Origin: HO2-45-11b sp964450915
GTDB taxonomy: Bacteria > Patescibacteriota > Andersenbacteria > UBA10190
Reading direction: 5' to 3'
Assembly (NCBI GenBank): GCA_964450915.1
Contig: CAYVFG010000001.1
Span: 79,830 to 143,829, forward strand
DNA: 64,000 bases
A program made the translations under genes and the position numbers. Below, one piece after another: positions 21,683 to 29,607 of this stretch (the first letter of the stretch is position 1; every line of letters begins with the position of its first letter). The notes below the pieces were generated by a model that saw nothing but the letters and a program-made list of their open reading frames with translations, did no database searches and was not told where the DNA came from.

Positions 21683-23195
21683 AATTCTGATGCATAGTTA
21701 TGGATGCGCGAATAAGCTTATCATATTCCCTTGCGGAATATTCCCATGAAAAGTCTCTCCTCATTGCTGTTTTTTGGAGCTTGCGCCAAATGGTTTTATT
21801 TTGAAAATTCTCATACGCCCGCACAACTGCAATAAGCAGCGACGATGCGTCGAATTTTTCAAATACGAAGCCGGTGCTTTTTGGGTTGCCAGGATAGTAA
21901 TCAATAACCGTATCTGCCAACCCTCCCGTCTTTCGCACAATCGGGATCGTTCCGTAGTGCATCGCCTCCATCTGGGTCAAGCCCGATGGTTCAAAGAGCG
22001 ATGGAATCAATACTGCATCCGCTCCGGCAAATATTTTGCGAGGAAGCTCGTGATCGAAATGAAGCTGTGCGCCAACTCTGTCAGGAGACTCGTCATGCAG
22101 TTCTTGGAAAAATTTCATGTACTTTTCCTCGCCCTCGCCCACAACCACCAATTGCATATTCAATTCTTGCAACAACGACTTGAGCACGCCGTCCATCATA
22201 AGGTCAAACCCTTTCTGCGTCGTCAGCCTGCTTACAATTGCAATCAAAAAGACGTCTTTATTTTCTTCTATATTAAAGTACTGCTGAATAGCTAATTTAT
22301 TATCCATTCTTTTCTCGAGAACATCCACAGAAAATGTCTGCGTAATCATCGGGTCGCGCAATGGATTCCACATCCCATAATCGATTCCGTTCAAAATACC
22401 GTATACGACAGATTTTTTCTCACGCAGTATGGCATCCATACCCTCGCCATACTCTTCCTCCATTATTTCTCGCGAATAGCTAGGAGAAACCGTATTAATG
22501 ATATCGGAATACATGATTCCGCGGCGCAATCCATTGATATGCATGAGGCGCGGGTCATTAAGAGCGGGAACAGGGGAATGGCCGTCATCGTATTCAGATT
22601 CTTGGATATATTTGTGGTTAAACGTGCCCTGATACCCTAAATTATGAATGGAGAAAATCGTAGCAATCTTGCTGAGCTTTGGATGTTCTTGATACATCGT
22701 CTTTAAGTAATTGGGCAGGAATCCAACTTGCCAATCAGTACATATAATCACATCGGGCACCCAATCCGATACTTTCAAAAACTCAAGAACTCCTCGGCAC
22801 AAGAGCGCCCAGCGAATAGGATCGTCCGCATATCCATATACATTTGCTCGCTGTTCATAATATTCCATGTTTTCAAGAAAATAGACGGTAGTCGGCTTTC
22901 CTTTTTCGGTATTCTTCGTATATTTTTTTACATTGCACACAATTTCCGTACCTTCCTCGTCGTCTGTTGGAACCAGCAACCCTTCGTATTCCATATGAAT
23001 ATTCTCCATATTTCCGATATCCAAATACCTCGGAATCATTACGCGCGCATCATGCCCTAATGCATTCAACGCCTTCGAGAGCGAATGCATCACCGACCCC
23101 AGCCCGCCTACCTTTGCGAACGGATCCACTTCTGTTGAAACAAACAGAATCTTGCGTTTTTTATCCTTTGCAAACATTCGGATCATAGTACTCAT
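21672..23195 (-). CDS. glgA: Glycogen/starch synthase (GT5)
   Basis: Transfers glucose from ADP- or UDP-glucose to a growing alpha-1,4-glucan. The 507-residue protein opens KILFVSTEVDPFAKVGGLGS, where K-x-GGL binds the sugar nucleotide. It has IICTDWQVGFLPNYL, IFSIHNLGYQGTF, TVSPSYSREI and LNGIDYGMWNP, and the C-terminal GT-B site VSRLTTQKGFDLM, IPSLFEPSGLTQMEAM and RKTGGLADTV. The start shares a TAATG with the stop of glgP. With glgP it forms a storage-glucan module. Confidence 0.93.
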   Translation of the reverse strand: MSTMIRMFAKDKKRKILFVSTEVDPFAKVGGLGSVMHSLSKALNALGHDARVMIPRYLDIGNMENIHMEYEGLLVPTDDEEGTEIVCNVKKYTKNTEKGKPTTVYFLENMEYYEQRANVYGYADDPIRWALLCRGVLEFLKVSDWVPDVIICTDWQVGFLPNYLKTMYQEHPKLSKIATIFSIHNLGYQGTFNHKYIQESEYDDGHSPVPALNDPRLMHINGLRRGIMYSDIINTVSPSYSREIMEEEYGEGMDAILREKKSVVYGILNGIDYGMWNPLRDPMITQTFSVDVLEKRMDNKLAIQQYFNIEENKDVFLIAIVSRLTTQKGFDLMMDGVLKSLLQELNMQLVVVGEGEEKYMKFFQELHDESPDRVGAQLHFDHELPRKIFAGADAVLIPSLFEPSGLTQMEAMHYGTIPIVRKTGGLADTVIDYYPGNPKSTGFVFEKFDASSLLIAVVRAYENFQNKTIWRKLQKTAMRRDFSWEYSAREYDKLIRASITMHQNYAE

Positions 23196-24832
23196 TATAC
23201 GCTTGGAAAATAGAGTTTGCTCATATACTCCCCTAGCATTCGGGTAGTAGTATAGCGTTCAAGAACAATGTTTCTTGTTTTTTTCATTTTTTCAATCCAT
23301 AGCCGGGGATACCCTTTCTCGTCGCGCGTATAGAATGCTGGAATAATCTCGTTTTCAAGCATTGCATACAGAGAATCTGCGGTACCGTCCGCATCGAGTT
23401 TCCAGAAACAATCTTCATCTGCCACTTCGCCGAACCATCCGTCTGCAACAGAACACTGCAGCACTCCGTTGATCGATGCCTTCATGCCGCTCGTTCCCGA
23501 CGCCTCCATGCCAAATTCTGGAGTATTCAGCCAAACATCGGCGCCAGAAACTAGGTATTTAGACAACGAGAGAGAATATCCGGGCACATACACTACCCTT
23601 CCCCCATCGATATTCTGCACCAGCAGCATGAGCTGCTCTAGCAGATCTCTTGCCGTTTGATCGAAGCCGTATGCATTGCCAGAAAACACAAGCGTAACCG
23701 GCCGATCAGCGTTCTCGATAATAGCGCGCAGGCGATCCATATCTTGAAATATAAGAAGCGGACGCTTATATTCGGCGATTCGTCGCGCCCACACGATCAC
23801 AAGCGAGTCGATATTTATAGATTGCCCCGTCCTTTCTTGTATCGCATATGCCAACTCCTTCTTTCCTGCATTATGAATATTCCAAAGATCTTCGTCGCTT
23901 CCTACTGTAGATAGCGCAGGCATCATCCATCTGCTTGCACTGATGCCATTCGTAATAGGGAGTAATGGCTGACATTCCGGGCACTGCCGCTGCTCGAACT
24001 CTGCATGCAAACGACTCACTGCGCTTGTTCGAACGCACGCTCGAAGAAGAAATTCCGTCGTAGAAAATATATTCGGATCAGTTCCCTGCGTTCCCAAGCC
24101 GAAAAATTCATCATGCTCTACGGCGTAGTCTGCAAACAGCTTTCCGAAATAATGCTGGCTTTGTTCTTTAGAAAAAAACAGCCCTGCCCCCGGCAATATG
24201 GTGTGCTTGGTACCTACAAGCATTGGCCGAACCTTGGCAAGCGCAGCGGTAAACGATTCTGACCCGGTGCGTTCCTGCAATGCCAATGCAATAGCAGTAA
24301 AGCTCATGTGCCCCTCATTAAGATGGTATACGCTCGGATGCAGGTCAAGCGCCCGAAACAGTGCCACGCTTCCCATTCCAAGAATTATTTCCTGCGTCAT
24401 GCGCTCGTCAAATTCTTCCGGATACAGTAACGAGGTGATATTTTTATCGCCAATAGCGCTGTTTTCAGGAATGTTCGTATCCAATAAATACAGGCTCGCG
24501 AACCCCCATGATTTTTTCCAGGCCTGAGCAAATACTTCCTTCTCTCCAACCAACACGCGCACCACCACCTTCTGCCCGTTGCCGTCTTGGGCTATAGCAA
24601 AGCCAAAATCCCGAGGATCTACTTCATGATCAGCATTTCCGCGAGGAGGATAGCTGGCAAAGCCTTTTCTATCAAATAATCCAACCGCAGCAAATGGTAT
24701 GTCCTGTTCGCTGGCTTCGATTAAAATATCTCCTGCCAAAACTCCCAATCCGCCTGCGTAAATTGGCAATCGATCATCGATTGCATACTCAGCGCAAATA
24801 TATGCGATAAGCTTGCTACTTTCCGAAGACAT
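23195..24832 (-). CDS. glgP: Alpha-glucan phosphorylase (GT35, short type)
   Basis: Phosphorolyses alpha-1,4-glucan to glucose-1-phosphate. At 545 residues it is shorter than most members (about 600-850). The N-terminal YAGGLGVLAGDILIEASEQD is typical of the compact bacterial/archaeal type, YHLNEGHMSFTAI is the glucose-site segment, VWARRIAEYKRPLL a phosphate-site stretch, and EASGTSGMKASINGVL contains the PLP lysine. It is translationally coupled to glgA. The glucose-1-phosphate made could feed the phosphohexomutase at 60645. Confidence 0.92.
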   Translation of the reverse strand: MSSESSKLIAYICAEYAIDDRLPIYAGGLGVLAGDILIEASEQDIPFAAVGLFDRKGFASYPPRGNADHEVDPRDFGFAIAQDGNGQKVVVRVLVGEKEVFAQAWKKSWGFASLYLLDTNIPENSAIGDKNITSLLYPEEFDERMTQEIILGMGSVALFRALDLHPSVYHLNEGHMSFTAIALALQERTGSESFTAALAKVRPMLVGTKHTILPGAGLFFSKEQSQHYFGKLFADYAVEHDEFFGLGTQGTDPNIFSTTEFLLRACVRTSAVSRLHAEFEQRQCPECQPLLPITNGISASRWMMPALSTVGSDEDLWNIHNAGKKELAYAIQERTGQSINIDSLVIVWARRIAEYKRPLLIFQDMDRLRAIIENADRPVTLVFSGNAYGFDQTARDLLEQLMLLVQNIDGGRVVYVPGYSLSLSKYLVSGADVWLNTPEFGMEASGTSGMKASINGVLQCSVADGWFGEVADEDCFWKLDADGTADSLYAMLENEIIPAFYTRDEKGYPRLWIEKMKKTRNIVLERYTTTRMLGEYMSKLYFPSV

Positions 24833-24850
24833 GCGTTTGCATATATTGAA

Positions 24851-25456
24851 TTAACATCCGCAATGAAGTTTGCCATTTAGGAATCTGCAGACACGCGGAC
24901 AAACTGTTGGTTTCGGCGTTGGATCTGAAATTGGCGTTATTGTAGGCTTTGGAGTTGGGTCAACAGTATGGGGAAGCGTAATAGAAACGCTGCAACTGGA
25001 TGGCGTATAGTATCGCAAATTTCCCGCTTTCATCCATCCCGAACCAGATCGAACCCATCCGCCTAAGAAGTCTGCACGAACGGTATTTGCACCTCCATCG
25101 CTGCGCACAACGTACTGACTCTCTGCAAGGCCTGCGCTGTTGGTAAGAGAAATGGTTGGATTTGCATATCCTACCGAACTGGTAGAAGACCATACGATTC
25201 GTAAATTATTTAACTGCGAAGCGGATACCGTCATTCCGGGGGCAGACACTACGGCGCGTAGCTTTCCATCTGCAAAAGAACAATCAAGTTTGGTAGTAAT
25301 TTTTGCCTGCGTAATAGGCCTACTATTATGATATGCAGTAAGCGACAACGATCCGCTGTAAAACGTAACTAAAAATATTGTGACAGCAGCCAACGCGAGC
25401 GCGGTGCCTACCATCCAAACCTGCTTCATATTTTTTTGCTTATTTTTGCGTTTCAT
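24851..25456 (-). CDS. Membrane-anchored Ig-like surface protein with PT stalk
   Basis: A 201-residue protein. Residues 1-14 are basic and asparagine-rich, one membrane helix follows (about 12-32), then a beta-rich Ig-like domain (ITTKLDCSFADGKLRAVVSA to RADFLGGW) with two cysteines, a short proline-threonine stalk (DPTPKPTITP) and a cysteine-rich end (CPRVCRFLNGKLHCGC). It is paralogous to the protein at 27875: same N-terminal anchor, an equivalent TKL-x-CS opening and an equivalent N-SAG/D-ANG turn. It lies 18 nt upstream of glgP. Confidence 0.75.
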   Translation of the reverse strand: MKRKNKQKNMKQVWMVGTALALAAVTIFLVTFYSGSLSLTAYHNSRPITQAKITTKLDCSFADGKLRAVVSAPGMTVSASQLNNLRIVWSSTSSVGYANPTISLTNSAGLAESQYVVRSDGGANTVRADFLGGWVRSGSGWMKAGNLRYYTPSSCSVSITLPHTVDPTPKPTITPISDPTPKPTVCPRVCRFLNGKLHCGC

Positions 25457-25494
25457 GTCGGATAATATAAAAAATTATTACCATTATTATACCA

Positions 25495-25529
25495 CACGCA
25501 AAACACAAACCCCGCCTAAAGAGGCGGGG
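25495..25529 (-). terminator. Terminator of the PT-repeat surface gene
   Basis: CCCCGCC and GGCGGGG form a 7-bp stem with a CTAAAGA-type loop, followed on the minus strand by TTTGTGTTTTGCG. Confidence 0.85.
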
Positions 25530-25549
25530 CAAGGTTCTTGTATTGAATT

Positions 25550-25649
25550 NNNNNNNNNNNNNNNNNNNNNNNNNNNNNNNNNNNNNNNNNNNNNNNNNNN
25601 NNNNNNNNNNNNNNNNNNNNNNNNNNNNNNNNNNNNNNNNNNNNNNNNN
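25550..25649. other. Assembly gap (100 N) in a PT repeat
   Basis: Exactly 100 N at the end of a proline-threonine codon repeat; the true length and the 3' end of the gene are unknown. Confidence 0.99.
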
Positions 25650-25772
25650 CCGGAGTTGGGGTAGGTGTTGGAGTAGCTGTAGGCGTTGGAGTAGGAGTTG
25701 GGGTCGGTGTAGGAGTCGGTGTAGGTGTAGGCGTTGGTGTAGGCGTTGGTGTAGGGGTTGGCGTAGGGGTAG
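25650..25772 (-). repeat. Proline-threonine codon repeat
   Basis: Near-tandem 6-bp CCxACx units (minus strand) encode PTPTPT. The array continues into the gap and is the probable cause of it. Confidence 0.9.
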
Positions 25773-26319
25773 CGCATCCTACTCTATTCAACCATGTGAA
25801 ATCAGTAATAATTGCACCTCGAGACGTACCTTTCGCACCTGCGATTGTCAAAAGAGTAGTGTTTCCACAGTTCCGTAACGAATCAAGTGTAAACGTACCA
25901 GTAAGACTTACTTCTGCAGGCACTCTTCCGTGAGGGCCATACACAAGAGTCATTGAGTTCTCATCAAGGAACTTCCATTCGCTCGAATTCTCTCCATTTC
26001 CTTTGCTGGAAACCTTTCCTCCTGCAACGTGCTCATATACTTTCACGAATGCAGTTCCTGCTTCGTTTCCGCAATCGATCCAGCTGAATCGAGCGCTGTA
26101 TTGCACAACATTTGATTGCAACGTTGAGTTATGCTGCGGAGACGCAACGAAGAGCGTCGGATTTGCCTCAGTGGATGTAACACCAATGAGAACAAGCTGC
26201 TGAATACCATTTGCATCAGCGTCTTTAGAAAAATTAAAAACAAACGCAAAACCGCTAAGAACAATAAGTGTTCCTAAGAGTACTGGCGCTGTCCAACGAG
26301 ATACTTGTGCTTTGTTCAT
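25650..26319 (-). CDS. Surface protein with PT stalk, 3' end lost in gap
   Basis: Partial, at least 223 residues. The signal/anchor helix is residues 8-27 of MNKAQVSRWTAP; a beta domain of about 150 residues has ANPTLFVASPQHNSTLQSNV and FTWLNRVGCATPTPTP, and a long PT repeat runs into the gap. It is clearly paralogous to the protein at 28394, which has the same domain (RPTLFVSSPQHDATLDTNV) and FTWLNMSGCATPTPTP junction. By analogy the lost end probably holds a C-terminal anchor. AGGAA precedes ATG, and a TTGACA-17-TACGAT promoter lies at 26360-26388. Confidence 0.8.
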
Positions 26320-26359
26320 ATACAAGAATTCCTCTACTTAATAATTAAACTAACCTGCC

Positions 26360-26388
26360 ATCGTAGCTGATTTAGCATTTCCTGTCAA
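26360..26388 (-). promoter_or_regulatory. Sigma-70 promoter for the PT-stalk gene at 26319
   Basis: TTGACA (26388-26383), a 17-bp spacer and TACGAT (26365-26360) on the minus strand. The rest of the 26320-26470 intergenic stretch shows no gene. Confidence 0.8.
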
Positions 26389-26474
26389 GTCTTGTTGCGC
26401 TCATCATGCAATAAATATTTTTATTCGCTCTATAGAGCAATTAATTATTCATGGCGGGAATACATACCCCATGC

Positions 26475-26480
26475 TATTAT
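26475..26480 (+). promoter_or_regulatory. Extended -10 of a leaderless promoter
   Basis: TGCTATTAT, with TATTAT at 26475-26480, lies 8 nt before the ATG at 26489. It overlaps an ATG at 26471, which argues against that codon as the start. Confidence 0.7.
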
Positions 26481-26488
26481 GTAAAAAT

Positions 26489-27811
26489 ATGAAAAACATT
26501 CCCATGATATTCATCGCGGCCCTAGTAGCGCTTTCCCTATCCCATACTGCCTTTGCACAAACGGACGCCCAATCAATTATCTCATCCGCAGAAAATCAAG
26601 ATTCGCTACTCTCAAGAATTTACGCAAGCGACGTCACTATAACATCCGTTCCCAATGAACATCATGTTACTGGTACATTCCTTATTCGAAATAGCGAAAA
26701 CGCATCAATAGGGAACATCCAATACGAAGTGATGCTCCTCTCCCCGTTACAAAAAGGACCGATCAATCAGCTCATCGCTGACGCACCAGATGTATACGAC
26801 CGAGTTCGTTCCGCAGAAGTACTCACGCTCAAGAGTGGAGAAAAGCGGACAATCGATTTTTCCTACGAAGCTCCGAATGTACCTCAAGGGTCTTATAGAC
26901 TACGAATCCAAATCGTGACTACGAATGACAGAAAACTGGGTTGGGACGACGCAACACTCACGCTAGGAGGAGCAACAAGCTTTCTCATTGTTACCCCTAC
27001 CCACGTGTTGGCAAAAAGTTCTGATCCTATCACCAAAGAATCAGGATCGACCTGGGATCCTTTGTACGGAGTGAACGTGGACCCGCGTTCCCGCATTCAA
27101 TTTGAAGCTGCAATAAAGAATACGGGAGCAGATCAGCTATCTGGAACGGTCATCACTAGCACGAAACGACTACTCTATGCCAACCAGCCTCAAGACATAG
27201 CAACACAGCAATCCATCTCTATTCCTGCCACATCATCAAAAACAATAACCATTCCCGTAACCACCGAAACAACCCCTGGGGCGTACATTATCTTATTAAC
27301 AGTTGTAGATAAAGATCATAATAAAATATCAGGAGTTGGCGAATACCGATACGTGGTCCGAGGACAGTCAGCGTCAGTAGTATCTGTGCAAATTGCATCC
27401 CTTCCATCCATTGAAAAAGATCTTGCACGACTGAGTTTTGTGCTGGGAGGCTCAGCAGATCGAGCAACGCCTGTTACAGGAACGGTAACTATTAGTATTA
27501 CAGACTCGTCGGGAGAAGTAGGCTCTGTGCAACAAACATTTTCAACATCAGGCGCAATACCAATCACTGGAAATGCCCAGGTAACTATGAAAAAAGTGCT
27601 CTGTGGAATCCCTACCGTAACTATCTCGCTGGCAGACTCAAGCGGAAAACCGCTCGATTCCTACACTACAACTGCCCCCGCTTTCGCAAACCCTTCTTGT
27701 AAGCCATCCATTGCTTCCTACTTCACAAAACCCGTCATAAACACACTCCTAGGAGCGATAGCATTGATGATTATCGGGGTATTAATCAGAATACGCGTCA
27801 CTCGGAAATAA
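26489..27811 (+). CDS. Exported multi-domain beta protein with C-terminal membrane helix
   Basis: A 440-residue protein. Residues 1-23 are a signal peptide (ALSLSHTAFAQ), followed by Ig/fibronectin-like beta domains: EHHVTGTFLIRNSENASIGN, then GSYRLRIQIVTTNDRK, and a Ser/Thr-rich region with TVTISITDSSGEVGS. One membrane helix lies at about 412-434 with a basic tail (RIRVTRK). The architecture is the same as the protein at 31265. It probably projects from the cell surface. It is inserted, on the opposite strand, between the two copies of the duplicated surface module. Confidence 0.75.
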   Translation: MKNIPMIFIAALVALSLSHTAFAQTDAQSIISSAENQDSLLSRIYASDVTITSVPNEHHVTGTFLIRNSENASIGNIQYEVMLLSPLQKGPINQLIADAPDVYDRVRSAEVLTLKSGEKRTIDFSYEAPNVPQGSYRLRIQIVTTNDRKLGWDDATLTLGGATSFLIVTPTHVLAKSSDPITKESGSTWDPLYGVNVDPRSRIQFEAAIKNTGADQLSGTVITSTKRLLYANQPQDIATQQSISIPATSSKTITIPVTTETTPGAYIILLTVVDKDHNKISGVGEYRYVVRGQSASVVSVQIASLPSIEKDLARLSFVLGGSADRATPVTGTVTISITDSSGEVGSVQQTFSTSGAIPITGNAQVTMKKVLCGIPTVTISLADSSGKPLDSYTTTAPAFANPSCKPSIASYFTKPVINTLLGAIALMIIGVLIRIRVTRK

Positions 27812-27820
27812 CTGACAATA

Positions 27821-27850
27821 ACAAATCCCGGCTAGCTAGCCGGGATTTGT
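27821..27850. terminator. Bidirectional terminator
   Basis: ACAAATCCCGGCTAG and CTAGCCGGGATTTGT form a perfect palindrome between two convergent genes. Confidence 0.85.
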
Positions 27851-27874
27851 GTGTGAAAATCTTGTGTACTGATC

Positions 27875-28369
27875 TTATTTTCCGCTTACCGGAACTTCGC
27901 ACGTTGCCGAATCATATGTAACCGTGGCGAATGAACTCGAACCATCCGCAGATTTAGATTCTACAGTAAAGACATCTCCGTTAAATGATGCAGTTGCATT
28001 CGATGTGCTTGTAGCAGTCACTTTTGCCTGGGTCATGCCATTAGCATCGGTTACAGAAGATACCGGAAATACGGTACCTGCAGAGCTTGGCACGGCCCAG
28101 TTAATAGTCTCGCCCTTTAATACGCTTCCGTTCGGCAGCGATAGAGAGTTTCCATTTGCATTAGCAACGGAAAGAACCGCTGAAACAGTACCATCAGCAG
28201 CTACAGAGCATGCAAGCTTTGTCGCTACTTTTGCATCTGAACCCGTATAGGATTTCGTACCAAGCAACCCTCCGTATGAGGACACTAAGTAGATAAGTAC
28301 TATTGCCACAACCACTCCTCCTGCTATCATCAGATTTCTATTATTATTTTGTGCGTTCTTTTTTGCCAT
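27875..28369 (-). CDS. Membrane-anchored Ig-like surface protein
   Basis: A 164-residue protein. A basic, asparagine-rich N-terminus (KKNAQNNNRN) precedes a membrane helix (13-32), and one Ig-like domain follows with ATKLACSVAADGTVSAVLSV and TDANGMTQAKVTATST, plus a second cysteine near the end (DSATCEVP). It is paralogous to the protein at 24851 but lacks the PT stalk and cysteine-rich tail. It lies 24 nt downstream of the PT-stalk protein at 28394, mirroring the order 25650-24851. Confidence 0.75.
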   Translation of the reverse strand: MAKKNAQNNNRNLMIAGGVVVAIVLIYLVSSYGGLLGTKSYTGSDAKVATKLACSVAADGTVSAVLSVANANGNSLSLPNGSVLKGETINWAVPSSAGTVFPVSSVTDANGMTQAKVTATSTSNATASFNGDVFTVESKSADGSSSFATVTYDSATCEVPVSGK

Positions 28370-28393
28370 ATGAATGTATTTAATAGTAATAAT

Positions 28394-29422
28394 TTAGCTC
28401 TTCATTTGTTTTCGAATCGTATACGCTAACCCGAGTCCGCCCGCGGCAACCAACCCAACAACTGCAGCGACTCCTTCGGGACCAGTCTTTGCTGTGACAT
28501 GAACAGGGGCGATAGTTGGTACTGGTGTTGGAGCAATCGTAGGAACTACGGCAACTTTCTTTGTAGCAGTCTTTTTAACTGTCTGAGTATTCGTCTGCGT
28601 AACGTTCACATCGCCAGTAGAACTTGAGCTGGAGTTAGAGCTTGAATTATTCGAACTATTATTAACGCTCACATTGATAACGTTGTTTACGTTATTACAA
28701 TTAATATTGCTATTTGTTGTCGTGATCGTAATTTGCTTATCCCCATCGATACACGTTATTTCCGTAGGAGTCGGTGTAGGAGTAGGCGCCGGAGTCGATG
28801 TTGGAGTAGCGCTCGCTGTCGGAGTGGCTGTTGGCGTAGGAGTAGGGGTGTGAGTTGGCGTAGCAGTAGGGGTTGGCGTCGGAGTTGCGCATCCTGACAT
28901 ATTCAACCATGTAAAGTCATAGATAATTGCCTGGCGCCAAGACCCTTGCGTGCTTGCAACCGTCCAAAGAGTCGTGGATCCGCAGGCCTTGAGAGAATTC
29001 AATGTGAATGTCCCCCTAAGGTTAAGCTCCATAGGCTTTCGCTCATCGCATTGATGGCAACGCTTTCCTTCTGCTATAACTTGCTGCCCTAATTGCTTCC
29101 ACGTTCCCGAAGTTGAAGTGACTTTGCCTCCACTGTCTCGTTCAGAAACTTTCAACACAGCATTCGTGGGCTCATTTCCACAGCTGATCCACGTAAACCG
29201 TGCCGCATATTTCACTACATTCGTATCCAGCGTTGCGTCATGTTGCGGAGAAGACACAAATAGCGTCGGACGCGCCTGCTGATTAGGGTCCGTCGTGCTG
29301 TCATTAATTAATATAATTTGCTGCACACCATTTGCTTGAGCCGAATGCGCATCGTTCAACACGAACGCAAACAATCCGACCAAAAGCAATAAAGCGGACA
29401 GATATGTAAATGATTTATTCAT
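28394..29422 (-). CDS. Surface protein with PT stalk, Asn-rich segment and TGP-type anchor
   Basis: A 342-residue protein. Signal helix at residues 5-26; beta domain with RPTLFVSSPQHDATLDTN and an extra cysteine loop (GKRCHQCDER) absent from the paralogue at 25650; PT stalk after GCATPTPTPT; a segment of alternating N, S, V and I; then Thr-Val-rich sequence and a C-terminal helix after KTGPEGVAAVVGLVAAGG ending RKQMKS. A TGP motif, helix and basic end resemble a surface-anchor sorting signal common in Patescibacteria, although no sortase is in the window. An extended -10 (TGGTATAAT) lies about 60 nt upstream of the start. Confidence 0.8.
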   Translation of the reverse strand: MNKSFTYLSALLLLVGLFAFVLNDAHSAQANGVQQIILINDSTTDPNQQARPTLFVSSPQHDATLDTNVVKYAARFTWISCGNEPTNAVLKVSERDSGGKVTSTSGTWKQLGQQVIAEGKRCHQCDERKPMELNLRGTFTLNSLKACGSTTLWTVASTQGSWRQAIIYDFTWLNMSGCATPTPTPTATPTHTPTPTPTATPTASATPTSTPAPTPTPTPTEITCIDGDKQITITTTNSNINCNNVNNVINVSVNNSSNNSSSNSSSSSTGDVNVTQTNTQTVKKTATKKVAVVPTIAPTPVPTIAPVHVTAKTGPEGVAAVVGLVAAGGLGLAYTIRKQMKS

Positions 29423-29479
29423 AATTCATAATGAAAATAAACTATCTGATAATCTACTGATTATTATACCACACCTTCT

Positions 29480-29605
29480 TCATTTTCGATCATCAAATAA
29501 AAGCCAAACCAACAAGAAGATAACAGCGATCACTACGATTCCAGACAGAATCGCCGGGATATTTGCAGGACTCTCTAAATGCTCAGCGACTGCTACCCAT
29601 GTCAT
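29480..29605 (-). CDS. 41-residue membrane peptide after the surface gene at 29608
   Basis: MTWVAVAEHLESPANIPAIL is followed by SGIVVIAVIFLLVWLLFDDRK: a polar start and one membrane helix. A GTG one codon upstream (29608) overlaps the TAG of the preceding gene by 1 nt (TAGTG). It could be a separate peptide coupled to that gene, or the membrane anchor of the larger protein, which has none, reached by a frameshift. The first is favoured because a stop lies exactly at the junction. Confidence 0.5.
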   Translation of the reverse strand: MTWVAVAEHLESPANIPAILSGIVVIAVIFLLVWLLFDDRK

Positions 29606-29607
29606 CA

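Noticed and set aside
25650..25772. PT repeat as a regulatory DNA repeat
   Set aside because: It is in frame and codes for a proline-threonine stalk as in the paralogue at 28394.
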